A stretch of 64,000 nucleotides of DNA from Anaerovorax odorimutans DSM 5092 (GCF_000426305.1 NZ_KE384520.1:21249-85248), one strand, 5' to 3'. Positions 42,662 to 52,480 are shown, numbered from the stretch's first letter. Notes: a model not told the origin generated them from the sequence alone. Numbers and translations are program-made.

Positions 42662-45205
42662 ATGCAGCATTATATTGCACCGGAAGGATTTAGTTTTGAT
42701 GAAAATACAGGGTTATATTATAAGTATGATTATATAGATGAGCAACACGGAGGGCAGACATGCTGGATTACATGGTTTGATGCAGATACTGGTGAATATA
42801 GTCAGCAGTGCTGTGAAATTTCTGACTCAACAGGTGAAGCAAATGATACAGTCGAAATTGATCCTCCTGAAATTAATTTACAGCCAGAATCTGAAGAGGG
42901 GCAATATTTGTCTCCTGAGGGTTTTGAACTTGATGATGAAAGCCGACGTTATTTTAAAATTGATTATGTAAACGAAGATGACGGCAGTATTACAAAATGG
43001 ATCACATGGTTTGATTGTGTAAGCGGTGAATATACACAGGAAAATATAAATAACTTTAATCCTTCTTATGAGAGTTCGCAGACTCAAGAAATCAATATTG
43101 TTCAGCAAGAGGTTGAATCCGTTGAAGAAAGTTCTTTAACAGAAGAATATAACATTGATAAAATGAACTTAATGGAAAGTGATAACACTGACACAGAGAT
43201 TAATTCAGAAGAGTTATTTGACCAGGAAAATTATGTTTCTCCTGAAGTTAACTTACAGTCAGAATCTGAAGATGAACAATATTTGCCTCCTGAGGGTTTT
43301 CAACTTGATGGTGGAAGCGGGCTTTATTATTCAATTTATACATATGATGATGAATTGGGGAATACAGTGGACTTTGTTACTTGGTTTGATACACAAACTG
43401 GCGAATATGCACAGGTTGAGTACTTAATCAAGGATTACCAATATACTGAACAGAGTTTACCTATACCTGAAGAAATTACTGTGAAAGAGGATTTTAATGA
43501 AGAAGAATTTAATAAGGAGGATAATAGAAGTACCAAACCTCAAAAACAAATCTTAGCTCTTTGTGTTCTAATCGTAGCTATTGTAATTGGAATAACATGG
43601 CATTATGGAATATTTGACAATATAAATTTCCCATTTATAGGGCATGAAAAAGAAACCGATAAAGAAGTAATGAAATCTGCTGAGACGTGTGATTGCAGTT
43701 TACAAGTTCAGATTATATCACCAGAGGAAGCGGTTATAAAATTGGAAGTTCCCAATATGAAATCAAATTATCCGGCTTATGACTCTTCAAGAGATGATGG
43801 AGATATGATCTGTGATTGGGAAGTCTTATTTGGAGAATATTCTGTAGCGTTAAATTCTTTCAATGAAAAAAGTGAAAAAGGGGAAAAAGTAAAACCTGAA
43901 GAGATGCAGTCATATCTATGGCAATATGAAAAGAATGGTGATGCCAGTACTATAGCAGAGTTAGATGAAACAAATATTGAGGGTAATGTTATAGAATGGA
44001 CTGTTGATATGCCAATAGAAGATTTTGATTTCAATAATATAAAAAAATATAAAGTTCAAATTATGAATAACGGAAATATTACAAGTTCGGTATTTAATTC
44101 TGAAGATGTGGTAAATACAAAAAAGATTTTAACATCCTCATTTAGTCATACAAGTTTATATTCTCTTTTAGCAGATGAAGATGAAGATTATATTTATACA
44201 ATTAATCAGTCAGAACCTTATCTGTTTACGCAGGGCGATGAAGAAATGAAAACTTATGAATATATAGAACAACAGACAGATCCTAATTGGAGGCCCTCAA
44301 CGTATAATATAGGAGGAGAGATATACAGGATAAAAAAGAATGATAAAAATGCAGTCCCTGAAAAAATAATTTCTTTAGGAGATGATATAAAGACAGCTTC
44401 TTCCATTGCTGTTATTGGTAACTATATCTATTTCTCTTCCAAAATCAATAACGATACAAACCAGTATGCTTATTTTAAAGCACCAAAAAAAGGTGGCGAG
44501 GTTGAGCATATATTTGATGAAGATGAGGCATTTATGCGAGGGTATGAGGGAGATCTATATTTACTTTTCAGTGATAGAAATGAATATGGTTGTTTTAATA
44601 CTAAAAAAGAAGAAATGAAATATGTGAATATAGATACTACAAAGCTATGTGATGTATTGAGTGGTGGAGCAAAATCTGAATTTCATATGTTTAAGCCTTT
44701 CTCAATTTGTGACGATGAGATGTATTTAGGCGGAAGTTATGATTATATAGCATATTATTCGAGAATAAATTTAGCTGACGGAAATATATCAAGAGTAGGA
44801 AAATTTTCGTTGTTGGATATAGATTCTTCGGATGAAGATTTTGTTTCTGCTTACGGAGTTAATCCTATTTATTACAATAATCATTTTATTGTAAATGAAG
44901 ATCTTAATGCTTTCCTTTGCAGAATAAGTGAAGATCTTATTGCCGTGGATAAGTCTAATAATGGAGCGGGATTAGTTTTTAAAAGTATTAAAACAAATGG
45001 AGACAAACTAGATATTAATCAAGTTTTTGACATGAAATTGAGTGACAATTCTAAGCCATATGCTGCAGTAGGAAATTGGATTTTATTAAATGATAAAGCT
45101 ATTTGTATAGAGTCACAGAAGATTAAAAAAACAATATGGTTTAAAGATGAAAAAGATAAGACAAAGAAATGGAATCTTGAGCAAGTTGAAAAAATGACAT
45201 ATTAA
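42662..45205 (+). CDS. Single-pass membrane protein with three WITWFD repeats and a beta-propeller-like ectodomain
   Basis: 847 residues. The N-terminal third contains three copies of a ~50-residue unit (IAPEGFSFDENTGLYY ... WITWFDADTGEYSQ) near 3-50, 78-125 and 200-250, separated by acidic linkers. One membrane helix follows (about 300-318, QILALCVLIVAIVIGITWHY). A large outer part contains repeated strands (YIYFSSKINNDTNQYAYFKAPKKGG) like DUF5050-type propellers. The start at 42662 is chosen for GTGGGGA upstream; the ATG at 42620 lies inside the previous gene and has no ribosome binding site. It is placed 23 bp after the peptidase gene. The function is not recognised. The related ectodomain at 47303 suggests a paralogous set. 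Confidence 0.75.
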   Translation: MQHYIAPEGFSFDENTGLYYKYDYIDEQHGGQTCWITWFDADTGEYSQQCCEISDSTGEANDTVEIDPPEINLQPESEEGQYLSPEGFELDDESRRYFKIDYVNEDDGSITKWITWFDCVSGEYTQENINNFNPSYESSQTQEINIVQQEVESVEESSLTEEYNIDKMNLMESDNTDTEINSEELFDQENYVSPEVNLQSESEDEQYLPPEGFQLDGGSGLYYSIYTYDDELGNTVDFVTWFDTQTGEYAQVEYLIKDYQYTEQSLPIPEEITVKEDFNEEEFNKEDNRSTKPQKQILALCVLIVAIVIGITWHYGIFDNINFPFIGHEKETDKEVMKSAETCDCSLQVQIISPEEAVIKLEVPNMKSNYPAYDSSRDDGDMICDWEVLFGEYSVALNSFNEKSEKGEKVKPEEMQSYLWQYEKNGDASTIAELDETNIEGNVIEWTVDMPIEDFDFNNIKKYKVQIMNNGNITSSVFNSEDVVNTKKILTSSFSHTSLYSLLADEDEDYIYTINQSEPYLFTQGDEEMKTYEYIEQQTDPNWRPSTYNIGGEIYRIKKNDKNAVPEKIISLGDDIKTASSIAVIGNYIYFSSKINNDTNQYAYFKAPKKGGEVEHIFDEDEAFMRGYEGDLYLLFSDRNEYGCFNTKKEEMKYVNIDTTKLCDVLSGGAKSEFHMFKPFSICDDEMYLGGSYDYIAYYSRINLADGNISRVGKFSLLDIDSSDEDFVSAYGVNPIYYNNHFIVNEDLNAFLCRISEDLIAVDKSNNGAGLVFKSIKTNGDKLDINQVFDMKLSDNSKPYAAVGNWILLNDKAICIESQKIKKTIWFKDEKDKTKKWNLEQVEKMTY

Positions 45206-45248
45206 TTATCGCTGATATATTCAATTATCAATAAGGAGGTCAATAATA

Positions 45249-45470
45249 ATGTTTTGTATTTACTGCGGTGAAAAAATAGAAGATGATGGTCTTGAAGTAT
45301 GCCCAAATTGCGGAAACAGTATTTATAAAGAGACACCTGTTACAAATGAAATTCCTGTTACTGCCGTTAATGAAAAAGAAAAACAAATAGATATTGGAGA
45401 AATGAGAGTTATAAGTGGTTCGGACGAAATGTTAAGACGTATTCCTCTGAAATCTCCCAGAATTATTTAG
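45249..45470 (+). CDS. Short zinc-ribbon protein
   Basis: 73 residues. An N-terminal zinc ribbon (MFCIYCGEKI, then VCPNCGNS) gives two CxxC pairs. The rest is polar and has no membrane helix. Its first 25 residues resemble those of the next two genes, which continue into membrane-anchored proteins, so it may be a truncated family member or a soluble adaptor. AAGGAGG lies 9-10 nt before the ATG. Confidence 0.65.
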   Translation: MFCIYCGEKIEDDGLEVCPNCGNSIYKETPVTNEIPVTAVNEKEKQIDIGEMRVISGSDEMLRRIPLKSPRII

Positions 45471-45607
45471 ATATGCTTAGATTAATATAGTTTTAAACTG
45501 AAGTGAAATATTTTAATTGTCATATTTCTAAAAAAGAAAGATAGTATTAAGAATTTAATAAACTATCTCAAGTTTGAAAATATAATGTTGAAAATGGAGG
45601 AAATTTG

Positions 45608-47290
45608 ATGATATGCCCAAACTGTGGAAATCATTTACCTGATGAAGCAAGGTTTTGTAATAGTTGCGGAAGCAATCTAATACAGTCTGAAATGAGTAAT
45701 AATAATGGAGAAAAAGAATCTAAAAATTTAAAAAATCATGTTTTTCATAGGGGGCATGTTTCTCGTTCTGCCGCGAAAATTGTGGCAGTTATTGGAGTAG
45801 TTGGCGGTATAATAGCTTTGCTGTGGACGCCTTTTATTCAGCATGTTTTACTGTCAAAATCTGTTGGCCCAGATGATCTTACAGGATATCATGCGGAAAT
45901 GGATTATAAAAAAGCTGATGTAAATAGTAGCCAATTTCCTAATGGCAAATGGGTAAGAGATGATGGCAAAGCTGTTATTTATATTTCTAATATTGATAAT
46001 GGTGAAAAATTTGAATTTGAATTATTTGCAAAAGAAGATAAGGAAAAAGATGCATGTAAACTTATGGCACAGGCAATTGTAGGTAATAATTTTCAAGCAG
46101 ATGATGAGAATAAAGCTATTGCGGAATATAGTGATTTTCAAAACAAGGAGAATGTTGAAAGTATAAATTTTGCAGCTCTTACTAAGAAAGAAGCAATAAA
46201 AATAACAAGTGATGAAGGTTGGAAGAGTAATCATCAAAATCAAGTCACTCCTGATGGAACTTATTATAGAATTAAGAAAGTTTGGTTTTGGAAAAAAATT
46301 AAAGATGGTGAATGGAGTGAGGGATTTATTCCTAATGATAATAACAAAGAGAATGATCCGAAAACTCCTAATAAAGAGAAGGAAAAAAAGAAGGATGGCG
46401 GCGTGGCTGTGAATCCTCCACAGATACCTGAAGATGGTAAAGTGCCAAAGAGAGTAAAAGGCGGAGGTAAATATATATCGGAAGAACTTATGAAGAGGAT
46501 TGCTGAAAACGGATTTTATGTAAAGCTGGATGGAGTGTATTATATTATAAGGACTGATGTAAAAGACTTTGATAAGTTTGTAAATTATTACTATTATGAT
46601 GCGTATAAACCTGATAAAGATAATTTAACAGGTATGCAGCAAGGTATGCAAGTAGCCCAAGCCAGATTTGAAAGTTTGCAAAAAATGGAGCACAGCTGTT
46701 TTGGAAAAACAGTATGGGATTTTTCTTGCGATGTAGATTTTATGCCTGATTTTACAGGTGCTCAAATAGAGACATCAGGTGAATATAAAACATCAGTAGG
46801 GCTTCCTCAATATAAGGAGTATAAAGTTGGATATGGGTGGAATAATTTTCAATTTAAGGGGACATCTAAAAATTGTTCTTATGAAATAAAGTGGGATCCC
46901 AATAATCCTTATCTAATAAATTTAGTTGGTGAAATAAAAATACCTAGAGCTGAGAAATCAAATGAAGTTGCAGAAAAAGCTGAGTATAACTTGAATATAT
47001 ATTTTTATAAGGATGGAAATATTGATGCAGAAGGATTTTTTACAGTTACAGGTCTTGGAACAGAAAAGATTGTTTTTTGGCTGCAGATGTCAGCTGTTGA
47101 ATTTCAAGTAGATACTAGTATTGACCAATACTATGACTTCAAAGAAGCAGAATATGTGTATGAATTTGAAACTTTGGATGACGATGTGGCTGAGTATTCT
47201 ACTGAAAGAGTGGAAGATTACCTCGAAAATGGTGAAGGTTATGAATATAAAAGATATCAATATTTAAACCAATACCAGACTGTTAATTAA
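45608..47290 (+). CDS. Zinc-ribbon single-pass membrane protein with unknown ectodomain
   Basis: 560 residues. A cytoplasmic zinc ribbon (MICPNCGNHLPDEARFCNSC) is followed by a linker, one membrane helix (about 53-75, KIVAVIGVVGGIIALLWTPF) and a large outer part. The outer part has a TCA/YcdB-like strand-rich section and a Lys-rich linker near 240-280. The second half repeats DKFVNYYYYDAYKPDK and similar Tyr-rich strands. The ATG at 45608 has GGAGG 7 nt upstream. The inside-ribbon, one-helix, outer-domain layout is shared with the next gene. I do not recognise the outer domain. Confidence 0.72.
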   Translation: MICPNCGNHLPDEARFCNSCGSNLIQSEMSNNNGEKESKNLKNHVFHRGHVSRSAAKIVAVIGVVGGIIALLWTPFIQHVLLSKSVGPDDLTGYHAEMDYKKADVNSSQFPNGKWVRDDGKAVIYISNIDNGEKFEFELFAKEDKEKDACKLMAQAIVGNNFQADDENKAIAEYSDFQNKENVESINFAALTKKEAIKITSDEGWKSNHQNQVTPDGTYYRIKKVWFWKKIKDGEWSEGFIPNDNNKENDPKTPNKEKEKKKDGGVAVNPPQIPEDGKVPKRVKGGGKYISEELMKRIAENGFYVKLDGVYYIIRTDVKDFDKFVNYYYYDAYKPDKDNLTGMQQGMQVAQARFESLQKMEHSCFGKTVWDFSCDVDFMPDFTGAQIETSGEYKTSVGLPQYKEYKVGYGWNNFQFKGTSKNCSYEIKWDPNNPYLINLVGEIKIPRAEKSNEVAEKAEYNLNIYFYKDGNIDAEGFFTVTGLGTEKIVFWLQMSAVEFQVDTSIDQYYDFKEAEYVYEFETLDDDVAEYSTERVEDYLENGEGYEYKRYQYLNQYQTVN

Positions 47291-47302
47291 AGGGGGAGAG
47301 AA

Positions 47303-48760
47303 ATGTTTTGTCCATATTGTGAAAAAGAATTGCCTGATAATGCCCGGTATTGTGCCAATTGCGGAAGCTCCCTAATAAGTTTTATTGATTCGGAAATAAA
47401 GACAAGCAGCTTGGAAGAGACCAATAACATAGGTAATGATGATGAGAATCAAAATAAGCATAAAAGTGTAAAAGGAAAGCGTATTTTAATTTTATTATTT
47501 ATTATTTCATTAATATTTCTCATTTTGTTTAAATTTCATACACAGATAGTAAAATTTACACCATTTAATGGCATACATAATAGGATTAGTTCTGAAGAGG
47601 GAGATGAGAAGAATAAAGAACACAAGATTATATCACTAAGCGATACAGACTTAAATATTTATTCTGATAAAGATTATATTTATTATTTAAGCGATAACGA
47701 AATGGGTATCTTTTACAGAATTGATAAAAATACTCGTGAAGTGGATCTTATGTTTGAAGTTTATGCAGATATGGGAGAAATAGATGGAGAAAGACTTATA
47801 CTCAGTGCAAAGTCCTTTACAATTTGCGGAGATTATATGTATTTTTCTTTTAAACCTATAGAAATGGGATTTCCATCTGCTTATTTTAGAATGCCAAAAG
47901 AGGGAGGAAAGGCCGAATTTTTATTTTTACTCCCAGAGTCTTTTATGGTGGAATACAAAAATAAGATTTACTTTTTGTTAGAGGATTCAAAAAAAATTGC
48001 CGTATATAATCCGGAAAAGAAGGGGCTGCCTGAGTTTATTAAGGTAATGGATAACCCAAAGGGTCAAAGGGGAATGAAAGCGAAAGTCGCCGTAGCAGAT
48101 GGGTATTTATATTACACAGGAACTCGTGATAATGAAACCGCTTTGAATTGCTATCGAACAAAATTGTCAACCGGAAAAAGCGAGATATTAATAGACAATA
48201 AAAACAGAGGATTTGAAGAGATTTTAAATGGGATTTTTGTAGATAATTATTTTTATTATTCAACCTTGTTTTATGATGATATTAATATTGTCAGGAAGTA
48301 TAATCTGGATACCGGAGAAAATAGAATTTTAACCGGATTTGAAGGAGAGGATTCATTCCTTTCAACATTTAATGGAGACCTCATAATACCATATTCTGAA
48401 GTTGGGAAATATGTACAAGTTAATCTTGAAAATAATGAAGATGTTACTGAGTTTTATGAAGGTGAAAAATATGAAACCGATAATAGTATAGAAAATGCAG
48501 TAAATGCTGCTCTAGGTAGACCATTAGAAGAAAATGTGAAAATCATTAATAGAGAAACTTTAAGAAAACAAATTGATGGATATGCGCTGGAGTCCTTTAG
48601 AGGCTGTGATACGAAAAAAAATAAGAAGTTTGAGTGGAGTTCCGATAGAGATGATTATACCCCCGTTTGTGTCATAAAAGATCAGGCTGCAATGCGTGAA
48701 GCGGTAGAACTTATGGTTAAATATAAAAATACAGATTGTAGTAATGGAGTAAATGAATAG
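47303..48760 (+). CDS. Zinc-ribbon single-pass membrane protein with DUF5050-like ectodomain
   Basis: 485 residues. The zinc ribbon MFCPYCEKELPDNARYCANC is followed by a polar linker, a membrane helix (about 56-72, ILILLFIISLIFLILF) and a beta-propeller-like outer region with repeating strands (DKDYIYYLSDNEMGIFYRID, then GDYMYFSFKPIEM). That region corresponds to the outer part of the protein at 42662. It starts 12 bp after the preceding gene with GGGGGAGAG before the ATG, so it is in the same operon. DUF5050-type propellers are secreted or surface sensors of unknown ligand. Confidence 0.75.
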   Translation: MFCPYCEKELPDNARYCANCGSSLISFIDSEIKTSSLEETNNIGNDDENQNKHKSVKGKRILILLFIISLIFLILFKFHTQIVKFTPFNGIHNRISSEEGDEKNKEHKIISLSDTDLNIYSDKDYIYYLSDNEMGIFYRIDKNTREVDLMFEVYADMGEIDGERLILSAKSFTICGDYMYFSFKPIEMGFPSAYFRMPKEGGKAEFLFLLPESFMVEYKNKIYFLLEDSKKIAVYNPEKKGLPEFIKVMDNPKGQRGMKAKVAVADGYLYYTGTRDNETALNCYRTKLSTGKSEILIDNKNRGFEEILNGIFVDNYFYYSTLFYDDINIVRKYNLDTGENRILTGFEGEDSFLSTFNGDLIIPYSEVGKYVQVNLENNEDVTEFYEGEKYETDNSIENAVNAALGRPLEENVKIINRETLRKQIDGYALESFRGCDTKKNKKFEWSSDRDDYTPVCVIKDQAAMREAVELMVKYKNTDCSNGVNE

Positions 48761-49097
48761 TTTAATTACAGCAAAAAGAATTAAATACAAAAAATAAAAC
48801 AAGGACGTGATTCTACTAGGATTAAAATTAATAAAAGCTTAAGGATTTCGTAAGATTAAGTTCAGATATGGCTTGAAAGAATATATCTTTAAATATAAAA
48901 GGAAAACAATGTTTAAATTAGAACCTAAGAAACTAATTAATTTTGTTAAAATAAAGAAAAATACAGGGTGGAATATTTTTGCTACTAATGAATAGGCAAG
49001 TGAATAATTATTGCATTTATTTTCATTTTGTAATATCATTAGAAATGAGAAACAAAGGGACAATTTAATAGATATAGTCTCATTAGGAGGATGAATA
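48761..49097 (+). other. Intergenic region before pta
   Basis: No clear gene. A 28-codon ORF at 48909-48995 (MFKLEPKKLINFVKIKKNTG onward) has AAAAGGA upstream but no other support. AGGAGG of pta lies at the right end. Confidence 0.35.
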
Positions 49098-50069
49098 ATG
49101 TTTAAAACTATGATTGAGAAATTAAAAAACGATCAACAGAAACTTGTATTTACAGAGGGTTCAGATCCTAGAATACTTGAAGCAGCAAGTCGTTTAAAGC
49201 AAGAAAAGATACTTGAACCTATATTACTTGGAAATCCTAAGGAAGTTCAAGATGCAGCACAAAAAAATGGATTTTCTATAGATGGTATTGAAATTATAGA
49301 TCCTATGAGTTATCCTGAAATGGATGCTATGGTTGCAAAGCTTATAGAAATAAGAAAAGGAAAAATGGATGAAGCAGCATGTCGTGAAGCTTTGAAAAAA
49401 ACAAATTATTTTGGTACAATGCTGGTTAAAATGGGACATGCAAACGGTCTTTTAGGCGGTGCTACATATTCAACAGCAGACACAGTACGTCCTGCACTTC
49501 AAATTATTAAGACAAAGCCTGGAAACAATATTGTATCAAGTTGCTTTATAATGCATCGTGTAACTGAAAAAGGTGACGAAAGATATACTATGGCAGATTG
49601 TGCTATCAATATAAGCCCTGGTGTTGATGATTTAGTTGAGATTGCTGTTGAAAGTGCTAAAACAGCAAAGATCTTCTCAATTGAACCTAAGGTTGCTATG
49701 CTTTCATACAGTTCAGTAGGATCAGGTAAAGGAGAGTCTGTAGACAAGGTTCGTGAAGCAGTAGAAAAATTAAAGGCTAAGGATTTAGATTTCCCAGTGG
49801 ACGGTGAACTTCAATTTGATGCTGCTTTTGCTCCTGAAGTAGCAAAAACAAAAGTACCTAATTCACCTGTTGCAGGCCAAGCAAATACATTTGTATTCCC
49901 TGATATAAATGCAGGTAATATTGGTTATAAAATTGCACAAAGACTTGGAGGCTTTGACGCTTATGGTCCTATTTTACAAGGATTAAATGCACCTATTAAT
50001 GATCTTTCAAGAGGCTGCAATGCAGATGAAGTTTATAAGATGGCTATTATCACAGCTTCAATAAAATAA
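49098..50069 (+). CDS. pta: Phosphate acetyltransferase
   Basis: 323 residues, the length of short-form bacterial Pta. Hallmarks: LVFTEGSDPRILEAASRL near the start, GLLGGATYSTADTVRPALQI around 115-134, SPVAGQANTFVFPDINAGNI and a final GPILQGLNAPINDLSRGCNAD. It interconverts acetyl-CoA and acetyl phosphate, the step before ATP formation by acetate kinase. The kinase gene is not in the window. AGGAGG lies 8 nt before the ATG. It is a single-gene unit closed by a terminator. Confidence 0.97.
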   Translation: MFKTMIEKLKNDQQKLVFTEGSDPRILEAASRLKQEKILEPILLGNPKEVQDAAQKNGFSIDGIEIIDPMSYPEMDAMVAKLIEIRKGKMDEAACREALKKTNYFGTMLVKMGHANGLLGGATYSTADTVRPALQIIKTKPGNNIVSSCFIMHRVTEKGDERYTMADCAINISPGVDDLVEIAVESAKTAKIFSIEPKVAMLSYSSVGSGKGESVDKVREAVEKLKAKDLDFPVDGELQFDAAFAPEVAKTKVPNSPVAGQANTFVFPDINAGNIGYKIAQRLGGFDAYGPILQGLNAPINDLSRGCNADEVYKMAIITASIK

Positions 50070-50083
50070 TTCAAATAATAAAT

Positions 50084-50125
50084 AAAGGCCGTAGGATTTT
50101 TAAACCCTATGGTCTTTCCCTTTTT
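50084..50125 (+). terminator. Terminator after pta
   Basis: The stem AAAGGCCGTAGG / CCTATGGTCTTT (G-T pairs) is followed by CCCTTTTTT. Confidence 0.88.
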
Positions 50126-50283
50126 TCCTATCTCATAAAGTTAGATATCAAACTAATGATTGTAGTTTTTCTCTTCCATTACTCGGAACGCTCATGAGTA
50201 ATACTCTTTATAAATGTATTCCTTTGCTTTCATTGAAATTGTTTAAGTTAATCAAATATAATATAATGATAAATGTACAAATT

Positions 50284-50330
50284 ATCATTTCACAACATAA
50301 GAATGACATTTTGCAACAATTCTATTGAAA
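50284..50330 (+). promoter_or_regulatory. LytTR-type direct-repeat box before the response regulator operon
   Basis: The direct repeats CATTTCACAACAT (50286) and CATTTTGCAACAA (50307) are 21 bp apart, and TTGAAA starts 39 bp after the first repeat start. AgrA/LytTR regulators bind such two-turn direct repeats just upstream of a -35. The same arrangement is found at 52434-52480. The -10 is not clear. No further gene is seen in 50126-50446. Confidence 0.65.
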
Positions 50331-50446
50331 TGAACTGCTTTATTTGAAAAAATAATAAGAATAGGCTTGAGATAAAAAGTTAAGATAAATCATTAAGGTT
50401 ATATTTATGAAAAAGTAAAAGCTGTACAAATGGTTAGGGCAATATT

Positions 50447-51154
50447 ATGATAAAAATAGCGATATGTGATGATGAAAAAATCTCATGTGAACTTTTAAGA
50501 CAGAAAATATTAGATTACATGGCAGAATGGAAAAAGCATTGTGAAACAGAATGTTTTTTTAATGCTGCGGAACTTTTGCAGACCTCGTGTGCTTACGACA
50601 TATTTTTTCTCGATATACAAATGCCTGAGCAAGATGGTATTACATTAGCTAAAAAAATAAGAGAAAATGAAAATTCCGGATTAATTATTTTCACTACTGC
50701 TTTAGCAGAACATGTATACGATGCCTTTGAAGTTGAAGCTCTTGACTATATCTGTAAACCAATTGATGATATTCGGTTGAAGAAAGCATTGAATCGAGCA
50801 ATTAAGAAACTAGAAGAGCAAGAAGGTAAAAGTATATTTATCCAGACTATGAATTGGTGTAGATCAGTTAAATTGGATGATATTTATTTCTGTGAAGTGA
50901 TTAACCGAAAAATATATCTTCATACAAAAAATGGTGTTATTGAGTATTACTGCAAATTGGAAGATGTTGAAAAACAACTTGATTATCGTTTTGTACAATG
51001 TCATCGCAGTTATCTTGTTAACTTGGATTATTTGTTAGAGTACACCAACAGGCAAATCATATTAGAAAATGGAGAGCGTGTTCCAACATCAAGACTTCGG
51101 CATCAAGATTTTATGGATGCTATGATGTTGTATATGAAAAGAAAGGGAACGTAA
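50447..51154 (+). CDS. LytTR-family response regulator (AgrA-like)
   Basis: 235 residues. The receiver domain has AICDDE at the start, phospho-acceptor Asp near 56 (IFFLDIQMPEQDG) and the Lys of DYICKPI. The LytTR DNA-binding domain (about 130-230) has IYFCEVINRKIYLHTKNG and FVQCHRSYLVNLDYL, typical of this class. The kinase gene begins 1 bp after the stop. The direct repeat box upstream of this operon suggests autoregulation. The second box suggests control of the genes at 52547 and 53482. Confidence 0.93.
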   Translation: MIKIAICDDEKISCELLRQKILDYMAEWKKHCETECFFNAAELLQTSCAYDIFFLDIQMPEQDGITLAKKIRENENSGLIIFTTALAEHVYDAFEVEALDYICKPIDDIRLKKALNRAIKKLEEQEGKSIFIQTMNWCRSVKLDDIYFCEVINRKIYLHTKNGVIEYYCKLEDVEKQLDYRFVQCHRSYLVNLDYLLEYTNRQIILENGERVPTSRLRHQDFMDAMMLYMKRKGT

Positions 51155-51155
51155 A

Positions 51156-52478
51156 ATGAACATTATGATCGTTGGATTGTTGTATTCAGGTATGGTTTCC
51201 GTGTTGTTATATTATTACTTTTGCCGTCTGGAGGGTGCTGGTTTCCGATGGTATAGGGGTGCTGTATATGCAGTTTTATCATGCGGTTTAGCTGTTTGCA
51301 GGTACTTGGAATGGACTACGGAGTTTTGGGATGTACTTTTGGGAATAATGCTTTTGGCAGGTTGCGGGATGTTGTTTCATAAGTCAAGATTTATAGAATC
51401 TTTGGTTTCATCTTTATTGATAATTTCTTTGTACAGCATTATAGTGGGGATTATGCAGTCTGTCACTTTTTGGCTGCTTTCCAGTGTCAATTCTAAAATG
51501 ATATTAAGATTTGGGGATTTATTTCAAAATACCGTAGTTATTGTTTTGCTGATTTTAACCTCACGAATGTTATTAAAATTTTTTCCAAGAAATATGTGTA
51601 AATTTGATGAGCCAATTTTACTGGTGTTACTTCTGCCAGTTGTGTTCATTACTTTTTTTGAGGCCTTTGTGTCAGACTTTATTTATGGTAACACGATTAT
51701 TTGGGATACGGAAAAAGGATTAATTTTTCCAAAATTAAATAGTTTTGAGTTACTGGTTTTACGTTTGCTTGCTTGCGGAGGTTTGATTTCTGCTTTAGTT
51801 GCTCATCAGAAATTGGTTACTACAATTCAACATGAACAGACAATTCAGCAATTGGAACAGCAGACACAAAATCAAGAAGTGTATGTAAAAGAAGCGAAAT
51901 TAAGATATGAGCAGACCAGGTCATTTCGTCACGATATTAAAAATCATTTGCTTATTTTACATAAATTGATAAAAGAGGGTAAGACAAATAAAGCAAGGGA
52001 ATATTTGAAACATATGGAAGTGATGTCTGATAGCATGTCATTTCAAGTACAAACGGGAAATATTGCGGTAGATGCATTACTTAGCAGTAAGCTAGGTGTC
52101 GCAGCACAAAAAGGAATTCACATTCATTGTTCCATACTTATTCCTGCACAGAGTTTTATGGCTGATATAGATTGGTGCATTATTTTATCCAATGCTCTTG
52201 ATAATGCAATAAATGCCAGTGAGACTATTGCTGAACAAGACCGGTGGATTCATTTATCTGGCATGCAGAAAGGAAATATATATCTACTAAATATTGAAAA
52301 TCGTTGCAGGGAAAATACAAAAACTCCTTTAGAGGGAATAGGGCTTTCAAATATACGGGCTGTCATTAAAAAATACAATGGAAAAATGGAAATTGAAGTG
52401 GTGGATAATATATTTAAGCTAAATATATTGCTTATCATTTCGCAACATTCCCAAAACATTCTGCAACAAACTTATTGA
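51156..52478 (+). CDS. Sensor histidine kinase with GHKL ATPase, AgrC-like
   Basis: 440 residues. The first ~210 residues carry about six membrane helices, as in AgrC-type peptide sensors. A coiled coil (HEQTIQQLEQQTQNQEVYV) leads to the His box RSFRHDIKNHLLILHKLI (near 255-270). The ATPase has DWCIILSNALDNAINAS (N-box) and GIGLSNIRAVIKKYNG (G-box). No cyclic-peptide precursor or AgrB-type gene was seen nearby, so the signal is unknown. Its last ~45 bp also contain the second LytTR box. Confidence 0.9.
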   Translation: MNIMIVGLLYSGMVSVLLYYYFCRLEGAGFRWYRGAVYAVLSCGLAVCRYLEWTTEFWDVLLGIMLLAGCGMLFHKSRFIESLVSSLLIISLYSIIVGIMQSVTFWLLSSVNSKMILRFGDLFQNTVVIVLLILTSRMLLKFFPRNMCKFDEPILLVLLLPVVFITFFEAFVSDFIYGNTIIWDTEKGLIFPKLNSFELLVLRLLACGGLISALVAHQKLVTTIQHEQTIQQLEQQTQNQEVYVKEAKLRYEQTRSFRHDIKNHLLILHKLIKEGKTNKAREYLKHMEVMSDSMSFQVQTGNIAVDALLSSKLGVAAQKGIHIHCSILIPAQSFMADIDWCIILSNALDNAINASETIAEQDRWIHLSGMQKGNIYLLNIENRCRENTKTPLEGIGLSNIRAVIKKYNGKMEIEVVDNIFKLNILLIISQHSQNILQQTY

Positions 52479-52480
52479 AA
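52434..52480 (+). promoter_or_regulatory. Second LytTR-type direct-repeat box, overlapping the kinase 3' end
   Basis: CATTTCGCAACAT (52436) and CATTCTGCAACAA (52457) are 21 bp apart, with TTGAAA at 52475. The spacing of all three elements equals that of the box at 50284-50330. It would drive the gene at 52547. Confidence 0.65.
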
